This document shows positions 1 to 10,500 of a DNA stretch of 64,000 nt, in pieces. A program made the translations under genes and the position numbers. The notes under the pieces are model-generated. The model made no database searches. It saw nothing but the letters and a program-made list of their open reading frames with translations, and was not told the origin of the DNA. This DNA comes from Rhodanobacteraceae bacterium (GTDB taxonomy: Bacteria > Pseudomonadota > Gammaproteobacteria > Xanthomonadales > SZUA-5), in the NCBI GenBank assembly GCA_016717705.1, contig JADKFD010000098.1:62001-126000 (forward strand). Direction: 5' to 3'. The stretch's first letter is position 1; every line of letters begins with the position of its first letter.

Positions 1-579
1 TACAACATCGCGCCGACCCAGCCCGCCCTGATCGTGCGCCGCCACGACGACGACAACGAGTGGGCCTGGGTGCGTTGGGGCCTGGTGCCGCATTGGGCCA
101 AGGACGCGAGCATCGGCGCGAAGATGATCAACGCACGCGGTGAGACGGTTGCCGAGAAGCCGGCCTTTCGCGGCGCCTTTCGCTATCGCCGCTGCATCGT
201 GCCGGCCAGTGGTTTCTACGAATGGCGCACGCAGGCCGGTGGCAAACAGCCGTTTGCGATTGTGCCGACCGACGCCGCCTGCTTCGGCTTTGCCGGTCTG
301 TGGGAACACTGGACGGCGCCGGACGGCTCGGTGCTGGAAACCAGCTCCGTGTTGACCACATCGCCAAATGAACTGATGGCGACGATCCACGATCGCATGC
401 CGGTGATTCTCGATCCGACCGACTACCAGACCTGGATGCAGGCCACGCCGACGGACGCGAGCGCGCTGATCCGCCCGTTCCCGGCCGAGCGCATGCGCGC
501 GTATGCGGTGAACAAGGCGGTCGGAAATGTGCGCAACAACTCGGTGGAACTGACCGCGCCGATCGAGTCGATTGGATAA
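1..579 (+). CDS. yedK: SOS response-associated peptidase / abasic-site DNA-protein crosslinking protein (SRAP, YedK/HMCES family), 5' end missing
   Basis: The frame is open from base 1, so the start, including the invariant Cys2 that crosslinks to abasic sites, lies left of the window. What remains is the SRAP core: YNIAPTQ at the very start (its Asn contacts the abasic site), WGLVPHWAKD, INARGETV, then GFYEW, which holds the active-site Glu, and later TIHDRMPVIL with the active-site His. Members of this family shield abasic sites in single-stranded DNA by forming a thiazolidine crosslink. The visible part is 192 residues, most of a protein usually about 220 long. The ATG at 34 is internal and not the start. 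The stop is TAA at 577-579. The family assignment is secure; the role in this organism is inferred from the family. Confidence 0.93.
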   Translation, partial: YNIAPTQPALIVRRHDDDNEWAWVRWGLVPHWAKDASIGAKMINARGETVAEKPAFRGAFRYRRCIVPASGFYEWRTQAGGKQPFAIVPTDAACFGFAGLWEHWTAPDGSVLETSSVLTTSPNELMATIHDRMPVILDPTDYQTWMQATPTDASALIRPFPAERMRAYAVNKAVGNVRNNSVELTAPIESIG

Positions 580-623
580 GGGGCGGGCGCCCACCGCGGT
601 CGCGCTCGGGCAATGCACCTGAT

Positions 624-675
624 GTGGGAGCGGATTTACTCCGCGAAAGCTCTCGCGGAACGAATCCGCTCCCAC
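624..675. repeat. REP-like palindrome (family 1)
   Basis: A near-perfect 52-base palindrome lies between yedK and the ABC operon. The left arm GTGGGAGCGGATT is repeated exactly as its reverse complement AATCCGCTCCCAC on the right, around a centre containing CCGCGAAAGCTCTCGCGG. It closely resembles the GTGGGAGCGG-type REP sequences dispersed in Pseudomonas and Xanthomonadales genomes. Related copies lie at 41573-41620 and 52600-52700. Confidence 0.85.
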
Positions 676-829
676 CGTTTCGCTGTGCGAGTTGGTGCGA
701 GGGATCCATCGGAAATCAAGCATCGACCTGACAATCGTCACCTCGCACGGCTGACAGCGCGCACTGCAGACGCGGCCAATCAGAGTCGACACTGCTCCCA
801 CGCCAATCACGGCATCGGGAGCAGCAAAC

Positions 830-1720
830 ATGAGCAGACCGGTCATTGCCCGCTGGCAAGCGGCCAGCAAACGTTTCGGCGCCGTGCTGGCGCTCGACCG
901 TTTCAGTCTCGACATCCATGCCGGCGAAGTGCTGGCGGTGCTTGGCCCCAACGGCGCCGGCAAGACCACGGCGCTCGGCCTGCTGACCGGGCTGATCCGC
1001 GCCAGCAGCGGCCACACTGAACTGTTTGGCAAGGATCCCGCATCGATCGAAGCGCGTCGCGGCATGGGTGTGATGCTGCAGACCGGCGACCCGCCCGACA
1101 CGCTGACCGTCGCCGAGCATGTGCGGCTGTTCTCGGGCTATTACCCACAGCCAAGGCCGCTGGCCGAAACCCTGGCCATGGCGCAGCTGAGCGAACTGGC
1201 GCAGCGCCGTTACGGCGCGCTCAGCGGCGGACAGCAGCGCCGCCTGCAATTTGCGCTGGCCATCTGTGGCCGCCCGCAACTGCTGCTGGTCGACGAGCCG
1301 ACCACCGGCCTGGATGTCGAGGCGCGCCGCAGCTTCTGGCAGGTGCTGCGTGGCCTGGTCGCGCAAGGCACTGCGGTGGTGCTGACCACGCACTACCTGG
1401 AAGAAGCCGATGCCCTCGCCGACCGTGTCGCGCTGATCCAGCAAGGCCGGCTGGTCGCGCTGGACACGCCGCTGGCCATCAAGTCGCGCGTCGGCGGACA
1501 GTGTCTGCGCTTTCGCAGCACGCTCAGCGATCCGTCGCTGGCGCAACTGCCGGGCGTGCTCAGCGTACGCCGCGACGGCAGTCACTTCGAGCTGCGCGCC
1601 ACCGAAGTCGAACGTCTGCTGCCACTGCTGCTGGCGGCTGATCCTGGATTGCGCGATCTCACCATCAGCGCGCAATCGCTCGAAAACGCGGTAGTCGATC
1701 TGATCAAGGAGGCTGCATGA
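830..1720 (+). CDS. ABC transporter ATP-binding protein
   Basis: This 296-residue protein is the nucleotide-binding subunit of an ABC-2 type exporter acting at the cytoplasmic membrane. All motifs are in order: Walker A GPNGAGKTT (about residues 43-51), the signature LSGGQQRR (about 130-137), Walker B LLLVDEPTTGLD (about 154-165) and the H-loop in TTHYLEEAD. The C-terminal 80 residues are the extension usual in CcmA/NatA-like exporters. The ATG is preceded by GGGAG at a proper distance. It overlaps the permease gene by 4 bases (ATGA), so the two are translationally coupled. A two-component system lies directly downstream, an arrangement typical of antibiotic- or lipid-stress exporters. The substrate cannot be read from the sequence. 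Confidence 0.95.
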   Translation: MSRPVIARWQAASKRFGAVLALDRFSLDIHAGEVLAVLGPNGAGKTTALGLLTGLIRASSGHTELFGKDPASIEARRGMGVMLQTGDPPDTLTVAEHVRLFSGYYPQPRPLAETLAMAQLSELAQRRYGALSGGQQRRLQFALAICGRPQLLLVDEPTTGLDVEARRSFWQVLRGLVAQGTAVVLTTHYLEEADALADRVALIQQGRLVALDTPLAIKSRVGGQCLRFRSTLSDPSLAQLPGVLSVRRDGSHFELRATEVERLLPLLLAADPGLRDLTISAQSLENAVVDLIKEAA

Positions 1721-2490
1721 GCACCAACACCGTTGCGATACGCCCGTCAATGGCGAGGATCTACGCGCTCGAATCCTGGCTCGCTTTCGTTCAGGTGCTG
1801 CGCGCACCGGCGTTTGCGCTGCCGACCCTGCTGTTCCCGCTGGCCTTCTATGCGCTGTTCGGTCTGGTGTTGCCAACGCGCATCGGCAGCATGGCGCCGG
1901 CACATTACCTGCTGGCCACCTACGGCGCCTTTGCCGCGATGGGCCCGGCGCTGTTCGGTTTCGGCGTCGGCCTGGCGATGGAGCAACAGATGGGCTGGCT
2001 GGCCCTGAAACGCGCCAGCCCGATGCCGATCGGTGCCTATTTCGCCTCCAAAGTGGCGATGGCGATGCTGTTTGCCCTGTGCACCACGCTGCTGCTGGGC
2101 AGCGCCGCCGTGGTCTTCGGCAAGGTGCACATGGAAGTCAGCCAATGGCTGCTGCTGACCGCGGTGCTGGTACTCGGCGCCATCCCGTTCTGCGCGCTTG
2201 GACTGCTGATCGGCTCGCTCGCCAAGGCCCAGGCCGCGGTGGCTGTGGTCAATCTGATCTACCTGCCGATGTCGGTGCTGTCCGGCCTGTGGATGCCGGT
2301 AAAGATGTTCCCGCCATTCATGCAGGACCTGGCGCCGATGTTGCCCGCTTACCACTTCGGCGTGCTGGCGCTGAATGCAGCTGGATTCAAACTTGGCAAC
2401 CCGGGTAGCGCATTGCTGGCGTTGATCGGGTTCACCCTTGGATTTACCGCCCTTGCGCTGTATGCACAGCGGCGCCGCTGGAGTCCGTGA
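1717..2490 (+). CDS. ABC-2 type transporter permease
   Basis: This 257-residue integral membrane protein is the partner of the upstream ATPase. About six hydrophobic segments can be seen, for example near residues 29-49 (APAFALPTLLFPLAFYALFG), 60-85, 105-127, 138-160, 168-190 and 225-247. Its length and the conserved centre (ALGLLIGSLAKAQAAVAVVNL followed by LPMSVLSGLWMP) fit the ABC2_membrane family. Its start overlaps the ATPase stop by 4 bases. Expression is probably co-regulated with the kinase/regulator pair that follows. The exported molecule is unknown. Confidence 0.92.
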   Translation: MSTNTVAIRPSMARIYALESWLAFVQVLRAPAFALPTLLFPLAFYALFGLVLPTRIGSMAPAHYLLATYGAFAAMGPALFGFGVGLAMEQQMGWLALKRASPMPIGAYFASKVAMAMLFALCTTLLLGSAAVVFGKVHMEVSQWLLLTAVLVLGAIPFCALGLLIGSLAKAQAAVAVVNLIYLPMSVLSGLWMPVKMFPPFMQDLAPMLPAYHFGVLALNAAGFKLGNPGSALLALIGFTLGFTALALYAQRRRWSP

Positions 2491-2608
2491 GTAACAGCGC
2501 CGGTGAACGCGATGAAGCTGCGCACACCACCTACGATGATCGTCATCCGCCGGTCCCGTGCCACGTCATTCCGTAGTGAGCAACAGCGCCGGTGAACGCG
2601 ATGAAGCT
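2487..2608 (+). repeat. Direct repeat pair, 33 bases each, 89 bases apart
   Basis: The stretch 2487-2519 (GTGAGTAACAGCGCC...GATGAAGCT) recurs at 2576-2608 with one difference (GTGAGCAAC...). The first copy begins at the permease stop codon. The 56 bases between the copies have no recognisable content. It looks like a local tandem duplication; a regulatory role would be speculation. Confidence 0.75.
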
Positions 2609-2717
2609 CGCCCGTCAACCCGCAGGACCGCGGTTGGCCCGTCGCCCGATGGGTGCCGCGGCGGTTCACCGGCGCCGTTCCGCTCCCGGTTTCCACACTG
2701 AAGTACCATTCCCGCCC

Positions 2718-3872
2718 ATGAGCCTGCCACCATCAGTTGCCCCCGATCCCTCGCCAGCGGCGGCCGCAAGCGCTTCGTCGGAATTCGACTCCACCAGTCA
2801 CTGGTCGCTGTGGCGCCGCGTCAATCTGGTCTATCTGCTGTTCGTGTTCCTGCCGCTGTTGCTGGATCGCTCGCTGCGCACTGACGCCAGCGCCTGGCTC
2901 GCCTCCCTGGCGGCGATCGCGGTGTTCCTGCCGCTGTACTGGGCGAGCTATGTGGCACAGCCTGCGAGGCAATTGTCGATTGCCATCGCCATGGCCCTGA
3001 TCGGCTGCGTGTTGACGCCGATCAGCTTCGGCGGCAACACTTTCGTGATCTACGCGTTGGCGACGGTTGGCTGGAGTATGGCGGTCCCCCACGCCGTGCT
3101 GTTCTACGTCCTGGCGAGTCTGGTCTACGCTGCCGTACTCAAGCTGTCCGGAATGCCGCTGATGCTGGTACTGCCAGTGGCGATGATCGGAGGCGTGGTC
3201 ATGTTCGGCGCGATGCTCGGACGCATCCAGGATCGCCGCAACGCCGTGCTGCGCCTGACCCAGGATGAAGTCCGGCGTCTCGCGCGCATGAACGAACGCG
3301 AGCGCATCGGCCGCGATCTGCACGATCTGCTCGGCCACACGCTGTCGCTGATCGCGATCAAGAGCGAACTGGCCGGCAAGCTGATCGACCGCGATAGCGC
3401 AGCCGCCGCGACCCAGATCGGCGAGATCGAAGCGATCGCACGCAAGGCGCTGGGCGAAGTGCGCGAGGCCGTCAGCGGCATCCGCGCATCCGGCTTCAGC
3501 GCCGAACTGGCGACCGCGCGCCTGAGTTTGCTGAGCGCCGGTGTGTCGCTCGACGCACGGATCCCGGCGCTGCCGGAGTTGGCCAGCACGATCGAATCGG
3601 CACTGGCACTGAGCCTGCGTGAAGCGGTCACCAACATCGTGCGCCATGCGGCCGCGGATCGCGTCGAGGTCGAACTGCAGGCCGATCCGCGCTCGCTGGC
3701 TCTGTCGATCAGCGACGACGGCCGCGGCGCGCCGATCAAGCCCGGCAACGGCCTGACCGGCATGCGCGAGCGCATCGAGCAGTTGGGCGGTCGCCTGGTG
3801 GTCGACAGCGCACCGGGCGTGGGTACGCGCCTGCGTATCTGGCTGCCCTTGCGGGAAGAGGCCTTGGCATGA
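2718..3872 (+). CDS. Sensor histidine kinase, DesK/NarX type (HisKA_3)
   Basis: The N-terminal half holds about five to six hydrophobic segments (roughly residues 33-175), forming a membrane-embedded sensor with no large periplasmic domain, as in DesK. It is followed by the dimerisation/phosphoacceptor region RIGRDLHDLLGHTL, in which His202 is the expected phosphorylation site, and a C-terminal HATPase domain with the N-box EAVTNIVRHA, DDGRGAP and the GLTGMRERIEQLGG G-box. The start was placed at ATG 2718. An in-frame GTG at 2592 would add 42 residues but would start inside the direct repeat. It overlaps the response regulator by 4 bases. It probably controls the adjacent ABC exporter; the signal is unknown. 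Confidence 0.92.
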   Translation: MSLPPSVAPDPSPAAAASASSEFDSTSHWSLWRRVNLVYLLFVFLPLLLDRSLRTDASAWLASLAAIAVFLPLYWASYVAQPARQLSIAIAMALIGCVLTPISFGGNTFVIYALATVGWSMAVPHAVLFYVLASLVYAAVLKLSGMPLMLVLPVAMIGGVVMFGAMLGRIQDRRNAVLRLTQDEVRRLARMNERERIGRDLHDLLGHTLSLIAIKSELAGKLIDRDSAAAATQIGEIEAIARKALGEVREAVSGIRASGFSAELATARLSLLSAGVSLDARIPALPELASTIESALALSLREAVTNIVRHAAADRVEVELQADPRSLALSISDDGRGAPIKPGNGLTGMRERIEQLGGRLVVDSAPGVGTRLRIWLPLREEALA

Positions 3873-4474
3873 TCCGCATGGTGTTGGCCGAAGATCAGGC
3901 GATGGTGCGCGGCGCGCTCGCCGCGCTGCTCGGTCTGGAAGGCGACTTCGACGTGGTGGGCAGCGCCGCCGATGGCGTCATCGCGCTGGAGATGGTCGAA
4001 CGCCTGCAGCCGGACTTGTTGGTCACCGACATCGAAATGCCACGGATGAGCGGCCTGGATCTCGCCGCGCGCCTGCGCGAGCGCAACTCGAGCACGCGCG
4101 TCGTCATCGTCACCACCTTCGCCCGCGCGGGCTACCTGCGCCGAGCTCTGGATGCCGGCGTGCGTGGCTACCTGCTGAAGGACGCGCCATCGAGCAAACT
4201 GGCCGAGGCGCTGCGCGAAGTCCACCGCGGCGGCCGCTCGATCGCTCCGGAACTCGCCGGCGAAGTCTGGCGCGAAGAACCCGACCAGTTGACCGAACGC
4301 GAGCGTGCCGTGCTGCGACTGGCTGGAGAGGGCCTGGATTCCGCGGAAATCGGCGAACGCCTGCACCTGTCCGCCGGCACCGTGCGCAACTACCTGTCGG
4401 AAGCCATCGGCAAGCTCGGCGCCAGCAATCGCATCGAGGCCTATCGGCTGGCGCAGCAAAAGGGGTGGTTATAG
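3869..4474 (+). CDS. LuxR/NarL-family response regulator (DesR-like)
   Basis: This 201-residue cytoplasmic regulator has a receiver domain with the acidic pair E8/D9, phospho-acceptor Asp54 in LLVTDIEMP and the conserved Lys in YLLKDAPSS. A C-terminal helix-turn-helix of the LuxR class follows (LTERERAVLRLA ... SAEIGERLHLSAGTVRNYLS). Its ATG lies inside the end of the upstream kinase gene, so the two are co-translated and form a cognate pair. By analogy with DesKR systems it would activate the exporter genes at 830-2490. All receiver key residues are present and no damage is seen. Confidence 0.94.
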   Translation: MIRMVLAEDQAMVRGALAALLGLEGDFDVVGSAADGVIALEMVERLQPDLLVTDIEMPRMSGLDLAARLRERNSSTRVVIVTTFARAGYLRRALDAGVRGYLLKDAPSSKLAEALREVHRGGRSIAPELAGEVWREEPDQLTERERAVLRLAGEGLDSAEIGERLHLSAGTVRNYLSEAIGKLGASNRIEAYRLAQQKGWL

Positions 4475-4585
4475 GAGCGGCGCGTGGGTCGCGATCGGGT
4501 ACCGCCCCGGCGCAGAATAATCGCGTCACCGGTCGAGCCGGTACGCGCGAAGGTCAAGACCAGCTGCCCAGCGAGGAAGAGAGCC

Positions 4586-5478
4586 ATGAGCAAGCCGAGC
4601 CTTGCGCTACGCAAGGAATACCGCAATCTCTTCGACACCCTGGAGATTCGCGCCGAGCGCGCCAAGGCGATCGACAAGCTGTGCGCACGCGCCCTGGCAC
4701 TGGTGCCACGCTATGAGCCGGTCAGCGCTGCCACGGGCGTGCCGTGGTATTTCATTGCCGCCGTCCACCTGCGCGAATCCACCTTCAAGATCGCCCATCT
4801 GCACAACGGCGACCCGCTCACCGCTCGCACCGTGCATGTGCCCGCCGGCCGCCCGATAGCCCCGGACCCGCCCTACACCTTCGAGCAAAGCGCCGAAGAC
4901 GCGCTGCGCCTGAAGAATCTGCAGAACTGGACCGACTGGAGCCTGACCGGCACGCTCTACCAGCTGGAACGCTACAACGGCCTGGGCTACCGCAAACTCG
5001 GCAAACCCAGCCCTTACCTGTGGAGTTTTTCCCACCACTACCAGCACGGCAAGTTCGTCGCCGACGGCAAGTACTCCGATACCGCGGTCGACGGCCAATG
5101 CGGCACCGCCACCTTCCTGCGCCGACTGGTCGAACAGCAGCAATTCAATTTCCCCGGCGAGCCCGACATCACCGAGGACACGCCGCTGGTCGTCAGCTAT
5201 GCCGCCAGGCGACCCACCGACCCCATCATCATCGAGCGCGCCACCGCCCTGCAGATCTGGCTCGACAGCCATCCCGGCATCTACCTGAAAGTCGATGGCT
5301 GGCCGGGCGAGCGCACCTCCAATGCCTTCAAGAGGTCACCGGGCGCTATTTGCCCGGGGATCCGCGGGGTGATCGCCGCCGCGGCACAGGGGCACCGCCG
5401 AACAAGGGCGCGAAAGCACCACAGCCACCCTCAGGCCCCCGCACAGCTGGCGCAGTGGCAACGCCGGACGGAACCTGA
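4586..5478 (+). CDS. Lysozyme-family protein (COG5526-like) with C-terminal peptidoglycan-binding segment, frameshifted
   Basis: From the ATG at 4586, preceded by a GAGGAAGAG-type ribosome site, the protein carries the run VPWYFIAAVHLRES, then HLHNGDPLTARTVHVPAGRP and a YNGLGY segment. These are typical of the COG5526 'lysozyme family' of secreted or phage-like muramidases, with Glu of HLRES the likely acid. The C-terminal part (YLKVDGWPGERTSNAF) starts a peptidoglycan-binding-like module. Near 5331-5335 the frame is lost: the next frame continues it convincingly as VTGRYLPGDPRGD and stops at 5478. Restoring one A in AAGAGGTC heals the gene. Without correction the frame runs on as unrelated sequence to 5716. 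No signal peptide is seen. The substrate is probably the glycan strand; lysozyme activity is inferred from family resemblance. Confidence 0.75.
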
Positions 5479-6032
5479 AAGTTCCCTCACCGAGACCGAA
5501 TTGATTTCCGCAGCGAAGACTGGGATTCTCGAGCGACAAGACCATATGATTCCTGCCGGGCACAACGCCGAAGCCAGGCAAGCGTGCGTGTCGACAGAGT
5601 CGGCCGCGAAATGTCGCGGCAGGGCGAGCAGGGAGGTCCGAAGGGCTGTCGCCCAGCAGGGAGACTCCGAACTTGGTCACTCACGAACTGTGACGCTCAC
5701 CTGCGGTCGACCCTGAACGCTTTGCGACACGCAAACGGACCCAGCGTGTTCTTGTACGCCGGACGGCAACTGGCAACTCAGAATCTGTCCCAGTGGCCGG
5801 CGCCCGGACGGCCAGAGCAGAAACCGGAATAAACCTGAGGAGACATGGTTCTCCTGGCGTGCGAGAAGGTGGCGAAGCCAAACCCGGAGATAGCTTTGTC
5901 GTGCGCGACAGCAAGGTCATCGGCGAGCATTTGTGGGTCGAGGCGGTGCCGGTACGAATCGAATGATGGACGGTGTAGCCGCATGTAGCGCGCATTTCAC
6001 TGTTTCGGTGAGCAACCAGGGAGATCGCAATC
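5479..6032. other. Intergenic stretch with an unassigned open frame
   Basis: No recognised gene lies here. One plus-strand frame is open from 5694 to a TGA at 5964-5966 and ends in plausible protein-like sequence (PGDSFVVRDSKVIGEHLW), but it has no ATG with a ribosome site. It could be the tail of a lost gene, or chance in GC-rich DNA. Confidence 0.4.
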
Positions 6033-7361
6033 ATGTCCATCGTCATCCTCCACGGCTGGAGTGACAAATCCGAATCGTTCAAGGGCCTCAAGGACGTCAT
6101 CAGTGCCGGCATGGGCGCGCCGCCGGTAGCCATCCATCTGGCGGACTGGTTGTCGTTGCAGGACGACGTGACCATGACCGATCTGGCCGAGGCCATGCAG
6201 CAAGCGTGGATGAGCAAGGGACTGTCGACCGTTCCCGGCTCCCACGATGTGGTGGTGCACAGTACCGGCGCGCTGGTGGTGCGCGAGTGGATGACGCGTT
6301 ACTACACGCCGGCCACGGTGCCGATCAAACGCTTCGTGATGCTGGCGCCGGCCAATTTCGGCTCCGGCATTGCGCACAAGGGCCAGAGCTTCATCGGTCG
6401 TGCGGTGAAGGGTTGGAACACCGGTTTCCAGACCGGTACGCAACTGCTGCGCGCGCTGGAACTGGCGTCGCCCTACACCGCAGATCTGGCTGACCGCGAT
6501 CTGTTCAAGGGTGGCCAGCGCTGGTACGGCGCCGGCAATATCCTGGCGACGGTGCTGGTCGGCGACACCGGCTACGATGGCATCCGCTCGATCGCCAACG
6601 AAGATGGTTCCGACGGCACCGTGCGCATCAGCACAGCCAATCTCAACGCGGTGCGCGTCGAACTGGAAATCGGCAGTCAGCCAGGATCCGTGGCGAATGT
6701 GCGGACCACCAACGTCAATGGCGACATCGGTTTCGGCGTGCTCGCCGGACATACGCACGGATCGATCGTCGACCGCGGCAACGGCGCCATCTACCAGACA
6801 CGCGACAAACTGCTGTTGGCGGCGCTGCGCATCCAGGATGCCAGCTACCCCGCCGCACCGGGAGACCCATTCCCCTGGCAGCAGCAGCTCACGCTCGACG
6901 CAAATCCGGCGCAGGCCAAGGACAAGTTGCAAAACACGGTGGTTCACCTCAAGGACCACCTCGGAAATGAAGTACCCGACTATTTCTTCGAGTTTTACCG
7001 CGACCCCAGCAACAACAATCCGAAGAACCGGAAGTTCGAAGAGGACTTCTACAAGAACGTCGTCAACGACGTCCACGTCTATGGCAACAACAAATCCTGG
7101 CGCGCCCTCTACCTGGACATCAACGCGCTGAAGGCCATGCAAGCCCAGATCCAGCACCTCTACGTCCGTGTCTGCGCCTCGCCGATCTTCAACGAGCGCA
7201 CCCAGCCAGTTGGCTACAAGGGTACTGCGAACGATTCCACTGGCGAACTGGTCATCCCCAACGCGCGCCTCGACCACTACTTCGCACCGCACCGGACGAT
7301 GATCATCCGGGCGACGATTCCGCGGTATCAGGCTGATCGGGTTTTCCTGATCAAGCCCTGA
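6033..7361 (+). CDS. Alpha/beta-hydrolase (lipase/esterase-like)
   Basis: This is a 442-residue protein. It opens with the strand-loop SIVILHGWSDKSESF (oxyanion-hole HG) and has the nucleophile elbow VVHSTGALV with the catalytic Ser, then DGSDGTVRIS and AGHTHGSI, which look like the Asp and His of the triad. Residues from about 290 on form a separate C-terminal beta-rich region without a recognised family. There is no signal peptide. The ATG follows GGGAGATCG closely. The gene sits behind the lysozyme-like gene in the same direction. A lysozyme plus a lipase-like hydrolase recalls effector pairs, but no secretion genes are nearby, so that is only a possibility. A PHA-depolymerase or lipase role is equally possible. 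Confidence 0.8.
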   Translation: MSIVILHGWSDKSESFKGLKDVISAGMGAPPVAIHLADWLSLQDDVTMTDLAEAMQQAWMSKGLSTVPGSHDVVVHSTGALVVREWMTRYYTPATVPIKRFVMLAPANFGSGIAHKGQSFIGRAVKGWNTGFQTGTQLLRALELASPYTADLADRDLFKGGQRWYGAGNILATVLVGDTGYDGIRSIANEDGSDGTVRISTANLNAVRVELEIGSQPGSVANVRTTNVNGDIGFGVLAGHTHGSIVDRGNGAIYQTRDKLLLAALRIQDASYPAAPGDPFPWQQQLTLDANPAQAKDKLQNTVVHLKDHLGNEVPDYFFEFYRDPSNNNPKNRKFEEDFYKNVVNDVHVYGNNKSWRALYLDINALKAMQAQIQHLYVRVCASPIFNERTQPVGYKGTANDSTGELVIPNARLDHYFAPHRTMIIRATIPRYQADRVFLIKP

Positions 7362-7542
7362 TGCGCGTACGGGCACGCAATCCGGGCACGCAATCCAAGG
7401 CCATGGATTTGAGGCCCGGTGTCAGTTCACCGGGTCGCCCCAACATGTATCCACTTCGGGGCTTCGTCGATCGTGGACGTCCCGGCGATCACGATTTGCA
7501 ATTAAGATGGAACTCGTCCCAGCTTCACACGCCCGAGGCGCC

Positions 7543-10500
7543 ATGAAGAAGACCTGGTTCTTGACCTGTGCCTTGTGGTTCTTGTCGACCTGCGCTTGCG
7601 CCGTCGAGCCTTCAGAGGTCGACCATCGCACCTGGAGCGTCGATAAAGCGGAAGCGGCGCAACGGCAAGGCTGGCAGCAACCACTGTCGGCGATGCGCGC
7701 GAAGTCGAGTGCCTCGTCATGGCAGGATCAGCAAGCGGCGATAACCGCCCTGACCGGAATCGGCGGTATCCCGCATGCGCCAAGGGACGAGCCGACATCG
7801 GCCCAACGGGACGCGCAATCACGCTTCTACTTCCGCCTGCAGCAGGCCGCAGAAATCCGCGCACGGGAAAAAGGCATATCGGTCCCAGCGGCTTTGGACG
7901 AAATCATGCCGAAGTCCAACGAGATCGCCCAACTCAGCATGACCTTGAGAACCGCCGCGCAGGGCGTGGTCAACACCGGGGGATATATCTATGCTTACAC
8001 CCCGCAGGGCACCTACCGCAGCGCTTCAAATATCGGAGCGAACGGTACGGTCACCATTTCAGCGGATCCCGGCGAGTTGATCGATCTGGTCGTCTTGCCG
8101 CAAGCGCCATTCGCGGCCCAATTCGTCCGCGGAGTGACCGCTGCTGCCAATGGCACGGTGGAGCTACTGGCGGGCATACGCATTCCGCTCAGCCTGGTGT
8201 CCGCGGAAACGCCCGCCTACACCGGCACATCCACAGTGACTCTCGGGCTGAAATTGGGACCGCCAAACGGATTTATCTTCTCCTTGATCCTCACCCCAGA
8301 CACGACTTTCGGCAGTATCCCTTCCATCTATCTGGCGCCGACGCAGTCCTACGAGGCGAGATTGAGTGTCGCCCCACCCTGGATCGCGCAGTTTCTCCCC
8401 AATGTCAGTAGTGCGACCAATCCACTGCGTTTCGAGCTCAGCCGCGGCTATACCTATGAACTGCGTTTCCTTGACCCCGCAGCTTTGAATTGTGCGGCGA
8501 CTGGATACATCTCGGTTACCACCTCGGCGGCACTGGGCGCGCCTCAGTCGATTGCTCAATCGAGCATCCTGTACAACAACACAAATCAGCCCATCGGTTT
8601 TCGCGTGGCGGTCCCGCGCCAGCAACCGGTGGACCTGACGACCGTGTTCAATGGAAGCTGTGCGGCCGCTGGCAAGTTCGTCCCACGAGTCGCATTCAGC
8701 GGCGATGTCACCGAATCTTTCGCACTTCAGCGCAGACCCACGCCGCAGATTTCACTGCGCACGCCTGGCGGCGAGGTCGTGGCTTATCAGTATGGTTATG
8801 TTTCGCCGACCGATGATCCCGACCAGCTGTCCTACTTCACCGCTGGCCAGATCGGTTCAGTCAATCTCGAAAGCGGTCGGAGCTATGACCTTACCCTGAC
8901 GAGTACGGAGTCGATTTCTCCAGCAGCGGCGCGCTTCGTGGCCCGCTCGGGCGATTTCCCGGTCGAGTTGACTGTGGAACGGCTTTACCCGTTGATAACC
9001 AGCCTGCAAGTGCCCTCGGGGATGAGCATGCGCGCCCTGCTCGAAGTGCGCCGCGGCGCGCAACCTTGGGCCGGCTTCGAAACCTACAGCCCCAAGGAAC
9101 ATGAGCTGCTGCTGCCGGTCGGCCAATACGAGGTCATGGTCACTGGATTGGCGGGTCTCTATAATTCCGCAGCGCCCTATGAATATTCGAGTGTGCTCCT
9201 GCGTCCATTCACCATGACGTTGACCGTGACCAATGTTGCTGGTCAACGCCTCGGAATACCACTGACATTGCCAGCCAATGGATTCCGATCCACATTCTCG
9301 GCCATAGGCGGTGATCTACACGCGACGGTACTGCAGGATGGACGCGCAGTAGCCGCAACCACGATTCCGACTTACTTTACCGGCGTCCGCAGCGACTACG
9401 CCACGCTGCGACTGAAACTGCGTGGCCCCCGTTTTGACGACAGCATTCATGACCTGACGTTGACCGCGGCGTTTCCGACGATCGATATTCTTGCACTTGC
9501 GGGCGCCAATACGCGCTATACCGGGGTTCTGCGGGACTCTGCCGGGAATCCGCTGGCGCTTGCACCCATTCTGGTACACCACGAAGCCGGGCATACCAGC
9601 TATCACGGATTAACGAATGCTGCGGGCGCTTTCGATCTTCCGCTGGTGCGCAATAGCGTTGTCACCTTTTCGCCGCCGGATGGCGGCAGTGACTTGATGG
9701 GCGCGCGCCGCTTCGGCGCGCCGGTACCAACCCTTGCGGCGGATGTGCGATTGACGGCAGCCCAGTTCCTGGATGTCCCGGCGGCCGGATCGCCCAGAAA
9801 GCTCATTTACGGCAATGGCACGCGCCCATACAAGATCGCGATCTTGGCGGAGGGCTATACCGCTGCCAATGAAAGTTTTACCGACAGCAATGCCAATGGC
9901 GTGTGGGATGGCGTGCTCTTTCTTGATTTCAATAACGACCGCCTATGGCAAAGTACCGAGCCGGTAAAAACCTACGGAAACAAGCCGTATCCGACCAACG
10001 CGATGATTGAAACCGACATCACCGCCGGCAACGAGCTTTTCGTGGATAGCAATGGCGACGGCTACCCCAATATCGATGACTATGAAGTTTTTGTCCGCAA
10101 TAGCAAGAATTATCTGCGCAGTTTACTGGCGACACCGGTAGTGGATGAAGGGTTCAATTTCGACGCGTACATCATCTTCCTGCCGTCAGTGCAGGCAGGA
10201 TTGGATGTCTACGCCGCCGATGGACAACAGTTGCTGGCCCGTGATACCCGTTTCGGAGCGCGCCTGGATCGCTCTCGGAGTCTCTTGGCTGCCGACTACG
10301 CGAGCGTCAGCGCCGCCATCTCGGAATACGTGCCGGACTGGGATTTGCGTGTCGTCATGATCAATGCGCCGGTTCCGGCCGGTCGCGTCAACTCGTTCCT
10401 GCTCGCGCTGGGCGGGATCGGTACATCCAGTCCCAGCACGACCGTCGTCGGTCACGAATTCGGCCATAACCCGGGCGGACTCGCCGACGAATACGACGAA

